A DNA stretch of 13,338 nucleotides. Source: Elusimicrobiota bacterium (lineage in GTDB: Bacteria > CAYTYR01 > UBA6262 > DAOVJB01). Both the position numbers and the translations under genes were made by a program. Under the pieces are notes generated by a model. That model saw only the letters and a list, made by a program, of their open reading frames with translations. It was not told the DNA's origin and made no database searches. How positions within the stretch are numbered: the first letter of the stretch is position 1; the number at the start of each line of letters is the position of its first letter. Location: assembly GCA_030673425.1 (NCBI GenBank), contig DAOVJB010000016.1, positions 1 to 13,338 of the forward strand, written 5' to 3'. Positions 1 to 7,892 of this stretch are shown piece by piece.

Positions 1-160
1 AGAACGGGTAGTTGTCAAAGTAATACCTCCCACTGTATTGGAGGAGAAGGTTGAAGAAGAAGCCCCTCTGGCTGAAGCTGTTGAGCCTGAAGTAATCGCA
101 AAAGGCAAGAAGGAAGAAACGGAAGAGGGACCAAAAGAAGGACCAAAAGAAGAACAATAA
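1..160 (+). CDS. rplY: 50S ribosomal protein L25 (bL25, TL5/Ctc type), C-terminal end only
   Basis: This is the 3' end of a gene that begins before the window; codons start at base 2 and the TAA is at 158-160. The 52 visible residues begin ERVVVKVIPPTVLEEK and continue as an acidic, Glu/Lys-rich tail containing AVEPEVIAKGKKEE. That arrangement (a beta strand ending in VVxVxPP, then an acidic tail with a PEVIxKGKKEE block) is characteristic of the C-terminal domain of long bL25 (TL5/Ctc) proteins, which bind 5S rRNA in the large ribosomal subunit. The extreme tail holds a tandem repeat (GPKE twice). The next gene starts 2 bp after the stop. In many bacteria rplY is followed by pth (peptidyl-tRNA hydrolase), which is not the case here. 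The identification rests on the tail alone, so it is good but not absolute. Confidence 0.82.
   Translation, partial: ERVVVKVIPPTVLEEKVEEEAPLAEAVEPEVIAKGKKEETEEGPKEGPKEEQ
128..151 (+). repeat. Tandem 12-bp direct repeat in the L25 tail
   Basis: The unit GGACCAAAAGAA occurs twice back to back (128-139 and 140-151) with no mismatch, in frame, encoding GPKE-GPKE. It looks like a slippage duplication in a low-complexity acidic/basic tail and has no obvious function. Confidence 0.9.
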
Positions 161-162
161 CT

Positions 163-870
163 ATGGGTTTAAGAAAAAAAGCAAAAGTGCCCTTTAGATT
201 TTATACAAGGTTGAATTTATTAGAACTGACAGGTAAAAAGGCCAGGGATTTAGAAGAGTTGCTTAATATTACCAGAGAAATCTCTGGTGCTGTAATTTAT
301 TATCACACCCATCATTTTCTACAACAACAGCAGTATCTTTCTCCTGAACCGCCGAATGATTTTGCATATTGGGTAAGCAACGTACTACGGGAGAGTGAGC
401 TAGGGGAGAAGTTAGCCAGTATCAATCTCTGTGAGTTCAATTCTATAATTGCAGTTCGTGATAAAATTGTAGAAGTTATCCAAAAAGACCCGGCACTCAA
501 AAGGGAACCTCTTAGAACAGCTCCTCAAGGAGAGGAATTTACCTTTAAGAAATCAATCACCTTTATTTTTCCCACCCCTTATTCAGCCAATAATATGTAT
601 GAATTTATAGAGATATTAAAAAAGATTACTGTCAACTCCATATACTTTCATGTTTTCGAGGCAAGGTTACGTTCTGAAAAAAGCATAGGAGATTTTTGTA
701 ACTGGATAGAGAACAGTATCAGCGATGTTGAATTAGCACATAAAATAACAAATTTAGATCCTTATACATATACCCTGGAAGGTTTGAGAGCTAATATTAT
801 CAAAATAATTGAGGAAAGTTTAGTAGATAATAAATCCCGCACCTTTCTGCGGTGCGGGGTATTAATATAA
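163..870 (+). CDS. DUF5752-like protein with two internal repeats, partner of TreT
   Basis: A 235-residue soluble protein with no signal peptide or membrane segment and no enzymatic motif that I recognise. It resembles the uncharacterised DUF5752 family as I remember it. The protein is visibly an ancient tandem duplication. Residues ~12-108 and ~131-219 align: IYYHTHHF (45-52) with IYFHVFEA (160-167), NDFAYWV (65-71) with GDFCNWI (176-182), and ELGEKLASIN (79-88) with ELAHKITNLD (190-199). Each half ends in a similar amphipathic helix (RDKIVEVIQKD and RANIIKIIEES). The ATG lies 2 bp after the rplY stop with only a weak, distant Shine-Dalgarno (SD) sequence, suggesting translational coupling. 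No other Met occurs before residue 145, so this start is favoured. Its last codons overlap the inverted repeat in front of treT. Function is unknown; a role in sugar metabolism is inferred only from the adjacent treT. Confidence 0.75.
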   Translation: MGLRKKAKVPFRFYTRLNLLELTGKKARDLEELLNITREISGAVIYYHTHHFLQQQQYLSPEPPNDFAYWVSNVLRESELGEKLASINLCEFNSIIAVRDKIVEVIQKDPALKREPLRTAPQGEEFTFKKSITFIFPTPYSANNMYEFIEILKKITVNSIYFHVFEARLRSEKSIGDFCNWIENSISDVELAHKITNLDPYTYTLEGLRANIIKIIEESLVDNKSRTFLRCGVLI

Positions 871-883
871 AAAGGTGCGGGAT
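834..883 (+). promoter_or_regulatory. Two mutually exclusive hairpins at the DUF5752/treT junction; one hides the treT RBS
   Basis: The left arm ATCCCGCACCTTT (834-846) is perfectly complementary over 13 bases to AAAGGTGCGGGAT (871-883). That segment contains the treT Shine-Dalgarno AAAGGTG and the first two bases of its ATG. The same left arm (834-843) also pairs with GGTGCGGGGT (851-860), giving 10 bp with one G-U and a 7-base loop. GGTGCGGG is therefore present twice (851-858, 874-881), and the two structures cannot form together. The stop of the upstream gene (868-870) lies between the arms, so ribosomes finishing that gene would disrupt both stems. No T-run follows, so this is not an intrinsic terminator. 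I infer control of treT translation, by coupling or by a switch. Confidence 0.6.
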
Positions 884-2102
884 GGCTAAATTATCAGATT
901 ACGAATCTATTGTAGGAAAGGATATTATAGATGAATTAAGGATACTGGCAGGGAAGCTTTCAGGCAGGGTTATACAGAATATAAATTCCACGGCAGTAGG
1001 CGGCGGCGTAGCTGAGATCCTTAATCGTATGGTACCCCTTTTGGGAGATCTGGGAGTAGATGCCCAGTGGGATGTTATAAAGGGCGGAGAAGATTTCTTT
1101 AAGGTTACAAAGAAATTTCATAATGCTTTACATGGAGCCAATGTTGAAATTCTCCCTTCTGATTTTGATACTTTCATAGAATACAGCGAGATGAATGCCC
1201 GTCAGATGAACCTGTATGGTGATGTTATATTTATCCATGACCCCCAGCCGATTGCGCTGATAAAGGAAAAACCCAAGACTAAATCTAAATGGATATGGCG
1301 CTGTCATATTGATTTTTCAGGGCCTGATATAAGGGTATGGCTTTTCTTAAAGGATTTCATTGAGCAGTTTGACGGTTCGGTTTTTTCGGCTCCTGGTTTT
1401 ACTAAGGACCTGTCGGTAAGACAATTTCTGATTTCTCCTTCTATAGACCCTTTGAGTGATAAAAATAAGGAATTACCTAAAAGAGTGATTAACAAAGTTC
1501 TTGATACATACGGTATTTCTCAAGATAAACCTATAATTACACAGATTTCCAGGTTTGATTATCTGAAGGATCCTTTTGGTGTTATTGAAGTCTTCAGGCT
1601 GGTTAGGAAATATACGGATTGCCAATTGGTTATTGCCGGCGGAGGGGCAACTGACGATCCGGAAGGGGATAAGGTGTTAAATGAGATAAGGGAGAAAGCG
1701 GATAATGACCCGGATATACATATTCTCGTTTTACCTCCAACCAGTAACATAGAGATAAACGCCCTTCAAAGAGCCTCAACTGTAATCTTGCAAAAATCAT
1801 TAAGAGAAGGGTTCGGACTTACAGTTGCAGAAGCTTTATGGAAAGCCAAGCCGGTGGTTGCTTCTGCGGTAGGTGGAATACCTTTACAGATTACTCATAA
1901 GTTTAGCGGGTTACTTTCCCGCACCGTTGAAGGAACGGCATATGGGATTAAACAACTTCTTCATAGTCCGGAGTATGCTAAGAAATTAGGAAAGAATGGT
2001 AAAGAACATATCCGTCAGAATTTTCTCCTGACAAGACATCTGAGGGATTACATGCTTCTTTTTCTTGCTCTTGATTACCCCGAAGACGTAATCCGTCTTT
2101 AA
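882..2102 (+). CDS. treT: Trehalose glycosyltransferring synthase (TreT-type GT4 glycosyltransferase)
   Basis: A 406-residue retaining GT-B glycosyltransferase. The TreT family makes trehalose from NDP-glucose and glucose, reversibly in some members, in the cytoplasm. The N-terminal half has the family loop TAVGGGVAE (37-45), IHDPQP (118-123) and WRCHIDFS (139-146). The C-terminal half has the donor-site segment SRFDYLKDP (223-231), the glycine-rich VIAGGG (250-255) and the GT4 E-x7-E motif with Glu309 and Glu317 in REGFGLTVAEALW. Length matches the family. I chose ATG 882 because AAAGGTG lies just upstream. An in-frame GTG at 852 would add ten residues encoded by the hairpin and overlap the previous gene. 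coaX follows after 15 bp. The other GT4 possibility is a different disaccharide or sugar-phosphate synthase; the GGG and HDPQP motifs favour TreT. No trehalase or sugar transporter is visible nearby. Confidence 0.85.
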   Translation: MAKLSDYESIVGKDIIDELRILAGKLSGRVIQNINSTAVGGGVAEILNRMVPLLGDLGVDAQWDVIKGGEDFFKVTKKFHNALHGANVEILPSDFDTFIEYSEMNARQMNLYGDVIFIHDPQPIALIKEKPKTKSKWIWRCHIDFSGPDIRVWLFLKDFIEQFDGSVFSAPGFTKDLSVRQFLISPSIDPLSDKNKELPKRVINKVLDTYGISQDKPIITQISRFDYLKDPFGVIEVFRLVRKYTDCQLVIAGGGATDDPEGDKVLNEIREKADNDPDIHILVLPPTSNIEINALQRASTVILQKSLREGFGLTVAEALWKAKPVVASAVGGIPLQITHKFSGLLSRTVEGTAYGIKQLLHSPEYAKKLGKNGKEHIRQNFLLTRHLRDYMLLFLALDYPEDVIRL

Positions 2103-2117
2103 GGCCAGAGGTTTATT

Positions 2118-2903
2118 GTGCTTTTAGTTATTGATATCGGAAATACAAGTATTATGTTTGGCGTTTTTAGGGCTATCGCAAGCAAGCATCAAGACAGAAA
2201 ACTCGTTGGCTACCGGAGAATATCGACTGAGAAACTCAAAGGAGCTGATAAATACGGTCCTCAGATTCTAAAGTTATTGAATCATGCCGGTATCAGTCCG
2301 TCAGAGATCAAAGATATTATAATCTCCTCGGTTGTTCCGTCTCTTGTTGCTACTTTTAGAGAACTGTGTAAAACCTATTTCAAAGGCAAGGTGTTTGTTT
2401 TTAAGTTGAGCACACAGAGTGGCATAATGATTTTGTGTGATAACCCTAAAGAGGTAGGAACCGACAGGGTCGCAAATGCCTTAGCCGCTTTTAAGTTATA
2501 TAAAAAACCAGCCATTATAGTTGATTTCGGGACAGCTACTACTTTTGATGTGGTAACGGCTAAGGGAGAATATGCTGGCGGGGTGATCGCTCCTGGAATC
2601 GGGGTATCAGCCCGGGCGCTTTTTAAGGCGGCTTCAAAGTTGCCCTATGTAGAGTTAGCTAAACCGGGGAAGGCCCTGGGAAAAAATACAATAGAAAGCA
2701 TGCAGTCGGGATTGATATGGGGGACAGTAGGTCAGGTCAAGCAGATAATTGGTCAGCTTAAAAGAGAGCTCAAAATTAAGGTTTTAGTAATAGCTACCGG
2801 TGGATATGCTGATATAATTAGTAAGGAAGTTGAATCAATAAAAATTGTCAATCCCACTTTGACATTAGAAGGATTAGCTTTAATTTATGACCGAAATTCT
2901 TAA
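2118..2903 (+). CDS. coaX: Type III pantothenate kinase (CoaX)
   Basis: This enzyme phosphorylates pantothenate to 4'-phosphopantothenate, the first committed step of coenzyme A synthesis, in the cytoplasm. The 261-residue protein shows the ASKHA-fold motifs in order: the phosphate-1 motif DIGNT (6-10), GTDR (114-117) with the presumed catalytic Asp116, DFGTATT (136-142) and YAGGVIAPG (152-160). ALGKNTIESMQSGLIWG follows at about 187-203. Type III kinases are typically near 255-260 residues, so it is full length. The start is GTG with AGAGG six bases upstream, and this puts DIGNT at the usual distance from the N-terminus. The last 17 bases overlap the start of dprA. CoaX enzymes are known for needing a monovalent cation and being insensitive to CoA feedback; that is family knowledge and cannot be read from this sequence. 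Confidence 0.95.
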   Translation: MLLVIDIGNTSIMFGVFRAIASKHQDRKLVGYRRISTEKLKGADKYGPQILKLLNHAGISPSEIKDIIISSVVPSLVATFRELCKTYFKGKVFVFKLSTQSGIMILCDNPKEVGTDRVANALAAFKLYKKPAIIVDFGTATTFDVVTAKGEYAGGVIAPGIGVSARALFKAASKLPYVELAKPGKALGKNTIESMQSGLIWGTVGQVKQIIGQLKRELKIKVLVIATGGYADIISKEVESIKIVNPTLTLEGLALIYDRNS

Positions 2904-3774
2904 GTATAAAAGTACGAGAAATATAGTCAAAAGCAATAGTTTAGAATATCCCTGGTTGCTTAAAGAGATTGACCATCCTCCTGGTAAACTTTATTATAAA
3001 GGAAGTTGGAACAGCGAGATTTTTGAAAAATGTTTAGCAGTTGTAGGATCAAGGAGGATGACAAATTATGGTAAATGCATTACTAACAAATTGGTATCAG
3101 AAATAGCAGGAGCAGGGATTACCATTGTTTCCGGCTTTATGTATGGGGTTGACGCCACAGCTCATAAAGCCGCACTTGAAGCAGGAGGCAGGACTATTGC
3201 CGTGATGCCCTGTGGAATTGAAGTGATTCATCCTGAATATCAGGAAACTTTATATAAAGAAATATTAGAAAATAATGGGCTTATTATTTCAGAATTTGAA
3301 GGCACTTTTCCCCCGGCGCTCTGGACATATCCAAGGCGGAATAGAATCATAGCGGGATTATCTCTGGCAACTATGGTTATTGAAGCAGGTGAGAAGAGTG
3401 GGTCGTTAATTACAGCGGGTTTTGCCAGAAAATATAAAAGAGAACTTTTTGCGGTTCCCGGTCCTCTTACCAGTACGCTTTCTAAAGGGACTCTGCAGTT
3501 GATTAAAGAAGGGGCAAGTATGGTCACGAGTGCAAAAGATGTATTGGCAACTTATGGGATAACAAATCACAAGTTTTCAGAATGTCCTTTGCAATTTTCC
3601 AAATTGAGCAAATTGGAGCAGACTATTATAAAAAAATTACAACAAGAGCCTATGGAGATTGATACTCTATCTCGTTTGCTGGAAATTTCAGCTTCTGAGA
3701 TTGGCAGTGCTCTTTCGCTTATGCAGTTAAAAAGCTTATTGTTTGAGGAAGATGGAAAATATTATGTTAATTAA
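2887..3774 (+). CDS. dprA: DNA processing protein DprA/Smf
   Basis: DprA binds incoming single-stranded DNA and loads RecA on it during natural transformation; it is also widespread in non-competent bacteria. The 295-residue protein has a Rossmann-like core (about 30-225). Its motifs are VVGSR (52-56), VSGFMYGVDATAH (81-93), YPRRNRIIAGLS (148-159), EAGEKSGSLITAG (166-178) and AVPGPLTSTLSKGT (189-202). A C-terminal winged-helix-like segment (about 238-293) matches the DML1 type. The N-terminal SAM-like domain of longer homologues is reduced to about 30 residues, giving a length near that of Bacillus Smf. In the second motif FMYGVD replaces the commoner LARGID. ATG 2887 overlaps coaX by 17 bp, which implies translational coupling; comM starts inside its 3' end. 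Confidence 0.95.
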   Translation: MTEILKYKSTRNIVKSNSLEYPWLLKEIDHPPGKLYYKGSWNSEIFEKCLAVVGSRRMTNYGKCITNKLVSEIAGAGITIVSGFMYGVDATAHKAALEAGGRTIAVMPCGIEVIHPEYQETLYKEILENNGLIISEFEGTFPPALWTYPRRNRIIAGLSLATMVIEAGEKSGSLITAGFARKYKRELFAVPGPLTSTLSKGTLQLIKEGASMVTSAKDVLATYGITNHKFSECPLQFSKLSKLEQTIIKKLQQEPMEIDTLSRLLEISASEIGSALSLMQLKSLLFEEDGKYYVN

Positions 3775-5305
3775 AGTTTCTTCAGTATCAAATTCAGGAC
3801 TTAAAAGTATAGGGATTGATGTAGAGGTTAATGTTGCCAATAGGGGGTTGCCTGCTTTTGAAATTGTCGGACTGCCTAGTAAAGCAGTGGATGAAAGCAA
3901 ACAAAGAGTAAGAACTGCAATTGTAAATTCAAATATTGAATTTCCTGCAAGGAGAATTACTGTCAATTTGGCTCCCGCTGATGTTCCCAAAGAAGGCTCT
4001 TTTTATGACCTGCCTATTGCCGTAGGTATTTTAACATCAGTTATAGGATGTAAATTACCGGAGGAAAGCCTCTTTTTTGGTGAACTTTCTCTTGACGGAA
4101 CACTTCGTCATACAAAGGGAGCCTTACTATTGTCATTATTTGCAAGAGAAAAAGGAATTAGAAACATATTTGTACCAAGGGCTTCTGCAAATGAAGCAGC
4201 TATTGTCAAGGGAGTCAATGTTTATCCAATAGAAAATGTTAGTCAATTATTGTCATATTTCATGGGTGAAATAGAGCTTAAGCCAGCTGAATATCAAGAA
4301 GGAAAAGATGATTGGATAAGCACTCAGGCTGAATTTGATATGGCAGAAATTTTAGGACAGGAACAAGCAAAAAGAGCAATAGAAATTTCAGCTTCAGGTG
4401 GTCATAATCTCCTTATGATTGGTAGTCCCGGTTCCGGGAAAACTATGCTGGCACGTGCTCTTCCTGGTATTTTGCCAACATTAAGAGAAGAAGAATCCCT
4501 TGAAGTTACAAAAATCTATTCAGTTTCAGGATACTTTCCACCGGAAGGTTCGCTTATAAAAACACGTCCTTTTAGAGCTCCACACCATACAATTTCACAG
4601 GTAGGACTTATTGGCGGAGGACCAAGGCCACAGCCTGGAGAAGTAAGCTTAGCTCATCGTGGTGTATTGTTTTTAGATGAATTCAGTGAATTCCCGCGGT
4701 CAGTCTTAGAGGCTCTTAGACAGCCAATGGAAGATGGTTATCTTACTATTTCAAGAAGCAGAGAGAGAGCAAACTTCCCTGCTCGATTTATATTGATTGC
4801 TTCAGCTAATCCTTGTCCCTGCGGTTATTTATATCATTCCAAAAGGCAATGCCTCTGCACACAAAGAGAGATAGAAAAATATAGAAAAAGAGTATCAGGT
4901 CCTATTTTAGACCGTATCGACCTCCACGTAGAAGTTCCTGTAGTTGATATTAAGGAGCTTGCAAAAGACAGGCGTTTTAAGGACAGATTGGAATCATCTG
5001 CTCAGATATACAGACGTGTAATGAAAGCAAGAGAAATACAAAAAAACCGCTTTATAGATGAGAAAATTCATACAAACGCAGAGATGAAAAATAGACACAT
5101 TAAAAAATATTGCAATTTTTCAAAAGAAGTAAAACAGCTGCTTCAACAAGCAGGTGTGAGTTTTCAACTTTCGGCGCGTTCTTATTATAAAATGATAAAA
5201 GTATCGCGTACTATTGCAGATTTAGAAGCTTCACAGGATATAACCGTTTCTCATATGGCAGAGGCATTGCAATACAGGCCACGAATTCAGGAGAGAGTAA
5301 TGTGA
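3764..5305 (+). CDS. comM: ComM/YifB-family Mg-chelatase-like AAA+ ATPase
   Basis: ComM is a hexameric AAA+ helicase that promotes branch migration of recombination intermediates during natural transformation (shown in Vibrio and Acinetobacter homologues). The 513-residue protein has an N-terminal Lon-protease-like domain S5 fold (about 1-175) without a recognisable protease site. The AAA+ module follows, with Walker A GSPGSGKT (220-227), the PFRAPHHTIS segment, Walker B VLFLDEF (301-307) and a four-cysteine cluster CPC...CLC (Cys351, 353, 363, 365) that may bind metal. The family-typical GPILDRIDLHVEVP and a C-terminal helical lid complete it. ATG 3764 gives the family N-terminus MLIKVSSVS; in-frame TTG 3743 and ATG 3752 are possible but poorly spaced from the GAGGAAG. 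It overlaps dprA by 11 bp and yraN by 4 bp. Confidence 0.94.
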   Translation: MLIKVSSVSNSGLKSIGIDVEVNVANRGLPAFEIVGLPSKAVDESKQRVRTAIVNSNIEFPARRITVNLAPADVPKEGSFYDLPIAVGILTSVIGCKLPEESLFFGELSLDGTLRHTKGALLLSLFAREKGIRNIFVPRASANEAAIVKGVNVYPIENVSQLLSYFMGEIELKPAEYQEGKDDWISTQAEFDMAEILGQEQAKRAIEISASGGHNLLMIGSPGSGKTMLARALPGILPTLREEESLEVTKIYSVSGYFPPEGSLIKTRPFRAPHHTISQVGLIGGGPRPQPGEVSLAHRGVLFLDEFSEFPRSVLEALRQPMEDGYLTISRSRERANFPARFILIASANPCPCGYLYHSKRQCLCTQREIEKYRKRVSGPILDRIDLHVEVPVVDIKELAKDRRFKDRLESSAQIYRRVMKAREIQKNRFIDEKIHTNAEMKNRHIKKYCNFSKEVKQLLQQAGVSFQLSARSYYKMIKVSRTIADLEASQDITVSHMAEALQYRPRIQERVM

Positions 5306-5664
5306 AAACAAAGAATCTTGAAATAGGACGGCTTGGAGAAGCTATCGCCAAGAGATATTTACAGGATAACAGATATACTATTGTTGCTCAGAATTACAAA
5401 ACCAAATATGCAGAGATTGATTTAATTGTGCGACATAAAGATATTTTAGTATTTGTAGAAGTAAGAACAAGAATAGGAGAACGATTTGGGACCCCGGAAG
5501 AATCTATAAATAGAAAGAAAATAAATAAACTTATTAAAAACGCACGAGGCTACGTGGCAGGAAAACGCTATAATAAAGGATATAGAATAGATGTAGTCTG
5601 CATTGTTCTTGATGAAAACAAGAAAGTAAAACGTATTGACCATTATAGAAATATTACTTTCTAA
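5302..5664 (+). CDS. yraN: YraN family (UPF0102) nuclease-fold protein
   Basis: A 120-residue protein of the restriction-endonuclease-like fold family UPF0102, whose biochemical role is unsettled. Visible motifs are GRLGEAIAKRYL (9-20), YAEIDLI (36-42) and VFVEVRTR (50-57), FGTPEESI (62-69) and YRIDVVCI (94-101). The putative active-site acids are Glu38, Asp40 and Glu53. The lysine of the classic E-x-K element is Arg55 here, a substitution I recall in E. coli YraN too, so catalysis cannot be assumed. The GTG start overlaps the comM stop as GTGA and is preceded by GGAGAGAG. yraN next to comM and dprA is a recurrent neighbourhood, consistent with a DNA recombination or repair role. It is the last gene of the first unit; no intrinsic terminator is visible after it. 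Confidence 0.92.
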   Translation: MKTKNLEIGRLGEAIAKRYLQDNRYTIVAQNYKTKYAEIDLIVRHKDILVFVEVRTRIGERFGTPEESINRKKINKLIKNARGYVAGKRYNKGYRIDVVCIVLDENKKVKRIDHYRNITF

Positions 5665-5690
5665 AAAGCAAAAAAAGACTGAAAAAAAAC

Positions 5691-5718
5691 TTGACAAAAA
5701 AAATATATTTGTTATAAT
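5691..5718 (+). promoter_or_regulatory. Strong sigma70/sigmaA-type promoter for groES-groEL
   Basis: A perfect -35 TTGACA (5691-5696) is separated by 16 bases from a perfect -10 TATAAT (5713-5718). The -10 also has the upstream TG (5710-5711) of an extended -10 element, and A-tracts precede the -35. Transcription would start near 5725, leaving a leader of about 55 bases. No CIRCE operator (TTAGCACTC-N9-GAGTGCTAA) is present between this promoter and groES, so HrcA control is not supported. The 114-base gap (5665-5778) holds nothing else I can identify. Confidence 0.85.
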
Positions 5719-5778
5719 TAGGTTTTATCCTATACTATTATCTAAATAAAAAATCAGACAGAAAGGGGGGATGAGTAG

Positions 5779-6066
5779 ATGAAAATAAAACCCTTGGGTG
5801 ATAGGATTTTAGTAAAACCGTTAGAGCCTAAAGAGCAGAAAAAGGGTGGGATAATTATTCCTGAAACGGTTAAGGAAAAACCGCAGGAAGGAGAGGTAAT
5901 TGCTGTAGGAACCGGTAAGATGACAGATGATGGCAAGAAGACTCCACTCGATATAAAAGTAGGCGATAAAGTGCTTTTTGGTAAATATTCGGGCACAGAA
6001 GTAAAAATCGATGATGTAGAGTATCTGATTATGCATCAGGATGATGTTTTTGGCATAATCGGCTAA
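5779..6066 (+). CDS. groS: Co-chaperonin GroES (Hsp10)
   Basis: GroES is the heptameric lid that closes the GroEL folding chamber in the cytoplasm. The 95-residue protein is full length and begins [14 protein letters not shown]. The mobile loop that contacts GroEL lies at about 16-34 and includes the hydrophobic GGIIIP tripeptide region. It is followed by [10 protein letters not shown], the roof-loop region and VKVGDKV-like [10 protein letters not shown], then [15 protein letters not shown] at the end. The start is set by the long purine/G-run AAAGGGGGG (5762-5770) eight bases before the ATG. An ATG right after that run (5771) opens only a three-codon frame. It forms an operon with groEL, 49 bp downstream. 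Confidence 0.98.
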   Translation: MKIKPLGDRILVKPLEPKEQKKGGIIIPETVKEKPQEGEVIAVGTGKMTDDGKKTPLDIKVGDKVLFGKYSGTEVKIDDVEYLIMHQDDVFGIIG

Positions 6067-6112
6067 ATAATTTACGGAATAAGGAAAAAATTACACAGAG
6101 GAGGTGTGTTAA

Positions 6113-7753
<1,641 letters not shown>

Positions 7754-7788
7754 TAACCCCGAGATAAATTAAAAATAGATGTAGATAC

Positions 7789-7825
7789 AAAGTCCTCTGG
7801 ATATAATGTCCAGGGGACTTTTTTT
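7789..7825 (+). terminator. Intrinsic terminator of the groES-groEL operon
   Basis: AAAGTCCTCTGGA (7789-7801) pairs with TCCAGGGGACTTT (7809-7821): 11 core base pairs with one G-U, extended by A-T pairs, around a seven-base loop TATAATG. It runs into seven consecutive T (7819-7825). This is a textbook rho-independent terminator, which separates the chaperonin operon from dnaE. Confidence 0.93.
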
Positions 7826-7828
7826 ATC

Positions 7829-7858
7829 TTGACTTTTTGTATTTTTTGGGGTTAATAT
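7829..7858 (+). promoter_or_regulatory. Candidate promoter for dnaE
   Basis: TTGACT (7829-7834) is followed after 18 bases by TAATAT (7853-7858), directly downstream of the groEL terminator and about 35 bases before the dnaE ATG. Both boxes deviate slightly from consensus and the -10 register is uncertain (TTAATA at 7852 is the alternative). The preceding terminator makes a promoter here necessary or at least likely. Confidence 0.55.
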
Positions 7859-7892
7859 AAGGACAAGATTTATCTTTATATAAGGGATATAT

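Noticed and set aside
836-870. The small hairpin 836-858 as an intrinsic terminator after the DUF5752-like gene
   Set aside because: The stem is GC-rich but is followed by GTATTAATATAAAA rather than a T-run, and the downstream gene begins within 25 bases.
852-881. GTG 852 as the start of TreT, adding ten residues
   Set aside because: It lies inside the hairpin with no suitable SD. ATG 882 has AAAGGTG upstream and gives a family-like N-terminus.
3743-3763. TTG 3743 or ATG 3752 as the start of ComM
   Set aside because: The SD-like GAGGAAG overlaps or abuts these codons. ATG 3764 gives the family N-terminus MLIKVSSVS.
3240-3990. Antisense open frames opposite dprA and comM
   Set aside because: They are fully covered by well-supported + strand genes and show no domain or RBS support.
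4679-4693. Palindromic GAATTC-AGT-GAATTC in comM
   Set aside because: It is explained by the codons for the conserved Walker B segment DEFSEF; the symmetry is short and fits chance.
5771-5782. Three-codon frame ATG AGT AGA TGA overlapping the groES start, as a leader peptide
   Set aside because: Its ATG directly abuts the G-run that serves as the groES SD, so initiation there is sterically unlikely.
7755-7853. AACCCC after groEL and GGGGTT before dnaE as an outer stem around the terminator
   Set aside because: Only six base pairs across more than 90 bases; it is too weak beside the clear 7789-7825 terminator.
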